Shown here piece after piece: positions 61,201 through 64,000 of a DNA stretch of 64,000 bases. The notes under the pieces were generated by a model. The model worked only from the letters and a program-made list of their open reading frames with translations, had not been told where the DNA came from and did no database searches. The stretch is taken from the NCBI RefSeq assembly GCF_035582795.1, contig NC_134373.1, positions 13,166,001 to 13,230,000 of the forward strand. The letters run 5' to 3'. This stretch comes from Mycteria americana. Taxonomy: Eukaryota > Chordata > Aves > Ciconiiformes > Ciconiidae. Numbering within the stretch: position 1 is the stretch's first letter; each line of letters starts with the position of its first letter. Position numbers and translations under genes: made by a program.

Positions 61201-63359
61201 GGAGTATCCAAATATACCAGGCAAGTGATTTTATTCTAAGATTGTTCTGTGCTTTCTAAGACTTGGTAAAAAGTCACAGTTCAAGCATGACCCTTGCTGT
61301 GAAGCTCAGGTACAAATTTTCCAAAGGATTGAAGGCAACAGGCTCTTAGTGGTTGCTTTTAACTGCATCTCAATTAGAAAAACCTTATCTGTAAAAACAG
61401 ACTTATACGAGTATACTCACTTCTTCTAAACAGTTCTCAAAAGATAAATATGCTGAACAAACTCCATTGTCAGACTGCTTAAACTTGGTATATTGCAGTG
61501 TGCAACCCAACTGGAAAAAAATCAGAAGAAAATAAAAAAGATTGAAAAGCCCAAGTCTATAGCTATCACTGTAGTATTCTTGTCTCAAGATACACTTTTC
61601 TTAAGATCTCAGAGGGTTCTCAGGTCTTACTGTAGATTTAGGAATCAAGATGCAGTTTGCAATCTGATTAAATTAACAAGAGTATTCAAGGAGAGGTCAG
61701 CAGTAGAGGGCAGCAAAGAACACCTTTTGGATTTTCTGAGCTCACCCTTGTGACTAGATCATGGTGGGAACTCCTGCAAGGATTTTTGATATTTTAATAC
61801 CCTCAATACACAAGTAAAAATCCCAAGTTTTTGTAAACCTAAAGAAAATTCAAATGAAAATTAGGTAAACATCTTTTTTTTTTCATTTTCAGATATTCTT
61901 TAGAATAACATTTTAGCTTTAAATACTTTAAATTTGTTGAAGTCGTTATCTTCAGCTTCCTTCAGAATTATCATCAAAAAAAAGACTCTACAGACTTATA
62001 AAAGGGGCCAGTATCAAAGGAACTAGTTCTTTATGACTTTCAGCAATTTATTCCCCAGCTTCAAGAAAGTGACTAAACAACAGAAATGGAAACAATTTGT
62101 TATTCAGATCAGTTGGCAGTGAGCAACAGAAATTATTTAGAAACCCAGAAAATCTGTTTTTTCACTTTAAATTTCTATCTAACTTTTGCAAGTCCCTATC
62201 TTTTGTCTGGAGTTCTTCATCTGAACATTATTAAGCTTTTAAAATTAAGGAGAAGAAAAGAATACATATCCTGAAAGATAATATCTGGTCATTCTGTTAG
62301 TGGAAAAGTTGAGATGGTTTGGCTGAGACAGCCATTTGAGGAACTTTAGGCAGTCAAGTGAAAAATATCTGTTCTTGGCCTTTGACTAATAGCAGACAAT
62401 GTGCCAGAAAGTGCAGGAGGTAGAAATGTGTAGCCAGAACACTTGTGTGCTGGAAGCTATAGAAGAAAAAAGGTTTTGAGTTGTGAGCAATTAACTAGCT
62501 CTAAATGTAGAAAAGGAAAAAGTTAGTGTGAACACTGACCCAGAAATTGGAAAAGTGTTCTGGAAGTTGGCAACAGTTAGTTGGTGTGGCAGAATTAACT
62601 GGCAACACTGAATTAACTTTCAGGAAAGACTTAGCAAAATAAGGTTAATAAGGCACTAAATTCATACACAGGTGCAAGGAAATAAAGTTGGGAAGGAAAT
62701 ATTTAAACAACATTTTCTCACTGATTTGCATCAATCAGTTGCAATCTTTCAGCAAGGAAGACAAACCTAGGAACCAGTGCAAACAGCTCAAAATACAACA
62801 CCAGACACTGGAAAATACAGAGCAGAATCTTGTGAGAATAATTCAGAAAATTACTCAAAGATTCATGACACCAATCAGTAAGGGAGGAAACTGTCCTTCC
62901 GAAAAAGAAGTGCTGTTTGTATCACTTTGATGTAAAAGATCAAGGAAAAAAAATCCAAGTAGACAAACCTGTGCAAGATTCTCAGAAGGCTCCTTAAGAG
63001 AAGAAATTGAAGAAATCCCCAGGAGCAGCAGTCAGGTCCTGCATCCACATCTGTTTTCAATATTGAACCAGAAGATGATAATATGAACAGTTGTTCCTTC
63101 ATGTGATTTTCTGATTACTATAAGAATAACATGTCTATTCTTTTTTTAACTGTTTGGGGGTGGGGGTGTGTGTATTTTTGACTGTACAGGACATAGAGCC
63201 GAGTCAGTCTCCCCAGGATCCTGTAGGACGGCCCGTTATGCACCAGTCTGGAATTAAGCATGCCACTGGTGAAGCAGTTTACATTGATGACCTTCCTTCT
63301 GTGGATGGGGAGCTCTTCATGGCTGTCGTGACTAGTTCCAAAGCTCATGCTAAGATTGT
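43174..63359 (+). CDS. AOX1: Aldehyde oxidase, coding exons 1-17 (3' part outside window)
   Basis: Cytosolic molybdo-flavoenzyme that oxidises aldehydes and N-heterocycles with oxygen as acceptor; it acts as a homodimer (family knowledge). Seventeen exons with consistent phases give 626 residues plus two bases, about 47% of the usual ~1340. N-terminal 2Fe-2S domain: Cys49, 54, 57 and 79 ([13 protein letters not shown]). Second 2Fe-2S domain: Cys119, 122, 154 and 156 ([18 protein letters not shown]). The FAD domain is about residues 225-535 ([44 protein letters not shown]). The molybdenum domain begins with [15 protein letters not shown] and continues beyond the window. Sequence and location favour AOX over xanthine dehydrogenase. 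Birds are known to carry more than one AOX gene, so AOX1 versus AOX2 is not settled. Confidence 0.93.
44400..44457 (+). CDS. AOX1: AOX coding exon 2
   Basis: Acceptor actgcag and donor gtatcc. The 58 bases encode [19 protein letters not shown] plus one base. It was placed by phase and by similarity to VIEKNVDPETMLLPYLRKK. Confidence 0.93.
45591..45705 (-). mobile_element. CR1 LINE 3' tail, minus strand
   Basis: On the plus strand it reads AGAATCATAGAATAATTTAG, then GGTTGGAAAAGACCCTTAAG, ATCATCGAGTCGAACCATTA and CCACTAAACCATGTCCCTAA. This is the reverse complement of the CR1 3' end, in AOX intron 2. Confidence 0.93.
46160..46256 (+). CDS. AOX1: AOX coding exon 3 (first 2Fe-2S ligands)
   Basis: Acceptor tttcag and donor gtatcc. 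It encodes [20 protein letters not shown] and onward to SKKIR, with Cys49, Cys54 and Cys57 of the plant-ferredoxin-type cluster. Confidence 0.95.
47431..47539 (+). CDS. AOX1: AOX coding exon 4
   Basis: Acceptor ccaaag and donor gtgaga. It encodes [20 protein letters not shown] and [16 protein letters not shown], with Cys79 as the fourth ligand of the first cluster. Confidence 0.95.
48093..48219 (+). CDS. AOX1: AOX coding exon 5 (second 2Fe-2S ligands)
   Basis: Acceptor tttcag and donor gtaaat. It encodes [20 protein letters not shown] and [16 protein letters not shown], with Cys119 and Cys122 of the helical 2Fe-2S domain. Confidence 0.95.
49102..49163 (+). CDS. AOX1: AOX coding exon 6
   Basis: Acceptor tttcag and donor gtaaga. 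The 62 bases encode [20 protein letters not shown], with Cys154 and Cys156 completing the second cluster. Confidence 0.95.
49783..49863 (+). CDS. AOX1: AOX coding exon 7 (linker)
   Basis: Acceptor ctttag and donor gtaggg. It encodes [20 protein letters not shown] and LFDKEEK. The CCQ...CCLDQ linker is characteristic of aldehyde oxidases. Confidence 0.92.
50778..50858 (+). CDS. AOX1: AOX coding exon 8
   Basis: Acceptor tttaag and donor gtaatt. It encodes [20 protein letters not shown] and PPELM, the conserved entry to the FAD domain. Confidence 0.94.
51994..52138 (+). CDS. AOX1: AOX coding exon 9
   Basis: Acceptor catcag and donor gtatgt. It encodes [20 protein letters not shown] and ends [10 protein letters not shown], the FAD-binding loop. 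Confidence 0.94.
52307..52399 (+). CDS. AOX1: AOX coding exon 10
   Basis: Acceptor tgatag and donor gtcagt. It encodes [20 protein letters not shown] and [11 protein letters not shown] of the FAD domain. Confidence 0.93.
54191..54342 (+). CDS. AOX1: AOX coding exon 11
   Basis: Acceptor ttacag and donor gtatgt. It encodes [20 protein letters not shown] and ends [10 protein letters not shown], within the FAD domain. Confidence 0.94.
54583..54676 (+). CDS. AOX1: AOX coding exon 12
   Basis: Acceptor tcaag and donor gtaagc. It encodes [20 protein letters not shown] and [11 protein letters not shown]. The Gly-Gly-N-I motif contacts FAD in this family. Confidence 0.94.
55905..56525 (+). mobile_element. 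Solo LTR of an avian endogenous retrovirus, AOX intron 12
   Basis: Starts TATCCTGGTTTCAGCTGG and ends GGGGTTAAACCACCACAACA, the paired ends of the LTR family also seen at 8323-8743. About 620 bases, with an internal poly-T stretch, CT run and trinucleotide runs (TTG, TTA, TAG) near 56330-56375. An ATTAAACTGTTCTTATCTCA block probably marks the polyadenylation/R region. No internal retroviral sequence is attached, so it is a recombination product. It lies in the same orientation as AOX. No clear target duplication was found. Confidence 0.87.
57789..57898 (+). CDS. AOX1: AOX coding exon 13
   Basis: Acceptor ttttag and donor gtaagt. It encodes [20 protein letters not shown] and [16 protein letters not shown]. 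Confidence 0.94.
58781..58965 (+). CDS. AOX1: AOX coding exon 14
   Basis: Acceptor gcccag and donor gtacaa. It encodes [20 protein letters not shown] and onward to [16 protein letters not shown], the FAD domain C-terminal subdomain. An ATG at 58742 upstream is intronic. Confidence 0.94.
60111..60273 (+). CDS. AOX1: AOX coding exon 15
   Basis: Acceptor gacag and donor gtaagt. It encodes [20 protein letters not shown] and ends [13 protein letters not shown]. Confidence 0.94.
61128..61220 (+). CDS. AOX1: AOX coding exon 16 (GC donor)
   Basis: Acceptor tttcag. It encodes [20 protein letters not shown] and [11 protein letters not shown]. The best border by homology and phase is CAG followed by gcaagt at 61221, a GC-AG intron with an otherwise perfect donor. 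Confidence 0.88.
63190..63359 (+). CDS. AOX1: AOX coding exon 17 (last in window)
   Basis: Acceptor gtacag and donor gtaagt (g at 63360). It encodes [20 protein letters not shown] and ends [12 protein letters not shown], the start of the molybdenum-cofactor domain. Two bases of a split codon remain. Confidence 0.93.
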
Positions 63360-63870
63360 GTAAGTGTTCAAAGGGTATGTGAGGAAAGTGTTATTATGAA
63401 TTGCTCTCTGAGATTCTTAGAGCAGACTAATGAGTTATGTGTATACAGAACAGCATACCTGATACGCACACTGGCTCAGGTGCTAGAAGCAATATTGTCA
63501 CTCTAGTAGAAGGCTCTGATTGGATTTAAGTGTCTCACTCCATATTGCTGTACTAATAAGGTTGAACTGTTTCTGGTCCATGAGCCAGCCTAGAGCTAGC
63601 CTAGGTACCTCCACAAAGTGCTGAGCTATGCAGTGCAAGCAGGCACTGAAACTCAGCTTTACCAACATAGCTTTGAAATCTCAACTCTATTATGAAAAAA
63701 GAAAATTGTTCAAAATATAGGAAACGGTGTTGCAGCATTGCAGCAACAGGGTAGCAAAGCTCATATGAGGCCTTACAGGAGAGGAAGTTGGGAAGATTTT
63801 ATTTTGAAAGAAAATGGTTTTCACTTATGTTTTTATACTGCCAAGATACATCTATTCTAGCAGTTTGTTC

Positions 63871-63953
63871 AACATTTCAGGCACCAAAATGCACATATCC
63901 AAGGTGTCTGCCCAGCATTCAGGCACCAACACGTATATCCAGGTGGTCTGGTC
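63871..63953. repeat. Imperfect tandem duplication, about 41 bp x 2
   Basis: Two adjacent units share CA-TTCAGGCACCAA, then ATATCCA and GGTGTCTG/GGTGGTCTG. It lies in AOX intron 17. Confidence 0.8.
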
Positions 63954-64000
63954 AGGATTAATTGTGATGACAGAGAGGACTAGGGGTGCTAACTATAGAG

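Larger units (their letters stand above)
43234..64000 (+). other. AOX introns 1-17
   Basis: The larger introns are 43234-44399, 44458-46159, 46257-47430, 47540-48092, 48220-49101, 49164-49782, 49864-50777, 50859-51993, 52400-54190, 54677-57788, 57899-58780, 58966-60110, 60274-61127, 61221-63189 and 63360-64000. Recognised contents are a minus-strand CR1 tail (45591-45705), the solo LTR (55905-56525) and a 40-bp imperfect duplication (63871-63953). Intron 10 is very AT-rich around 52860-53660. Nothing else was recognised. Confidence 0.8.

Noticed and set aside
43174-63359. Xanthine dehydrogenase instead of aldehyde oxidase
   Set aside because: The protein motifs follow AOX (for example [18 protein letters not shown] and the CCQ...CCLDQ linker), and the position after SGO2 is that of the AOX cluster.
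1-64000. CRISPR arrays, operons or phage-like systems
   Set aside because: The window is intron-rich animal DNA; no regular spacer-repeat arrays or bacterial-type gene strings are present.

Overview
The window is vertebrate nuclear DNA and almost certainly from a bird. It is intron-rich with GT-AG splicing, has three CpG islands at gene starts, carries CR1 LINE tails with the avian ATTCTATG-type terminal repeat, and has two copies of an LTR family whose TGTCCTGGTTTC-like 5' end I associate with birds. I cannot name the species. Gene order and orientation are SPATS2L (+), KCTD18 (-), SGO2 (+), AOX (+), which is the conserved block known from human 2q33.1. All gene names rest on reading exons by eye and comparing them with remembered protein sequences.

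Layout. 1-6346: the last four coding exons of SPATS2L, then its 3' UTR. 7.3-12.8 kb: tail-to-tail intergenic region with an unusual LTR joined to a complete tRNA-Lys copy (8249-8743) and a CR1 tail. 12.8-20.35 kb: all six coding exons of KCTD18 on the minus strand, with a non-coding first exon and CpG island at about 21.05-21.56 kb. 21.6-26.6 kb: intergenic, holding a C2H2 zinc-finger-like relic and two other exon-like islands of unknown nature. 26.6-39.0 kb: SGO2, with a CpG island and eight coding exons that join in frame to 993 codons. 39.0-43.17 kb: intergenic, with old CR1 pieces and a decayed exon of an aldehyde-oxidase paralogue (41122-41281). 43.17 kb to the end: the first 17 coding exons of an aldehyde oxidase (626 codons plus two bases), cut by the window edge. 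A same-family solo LTR sits in AOX intron 12.

Every internal splice phase in the four genes is consistent. KCTD18 (430 aa) and SGO2 (993 aa) close to whole reading frames, and AOX keeps all eight iron-sulphur cysteines, so all four look functional. The genes are not a pathway: SPATS2L is a cytoplasmic/nucleolar RNA-associated protein, KCTD18 a BTB adaptor, SGO2 a centromere cohesin protector and AOX a molybdo-flavoenzyme.

Most notable: (1) an LTR fused to a full tRNA-Lys copy including the post-transcriptional CCA, as expected if plus-strand strong-stop DNA had read through the whole tRNA primer and been inserted; (2) an isolated AOX exon relic upstream of the living AOX gene, pointing to a lost tandem paralogue; (3) an SGO1-like C-terminal tail on SGO2; (4) three MYB-type sites in a 14-bp tandem repeat in the SGO2 CpG island.
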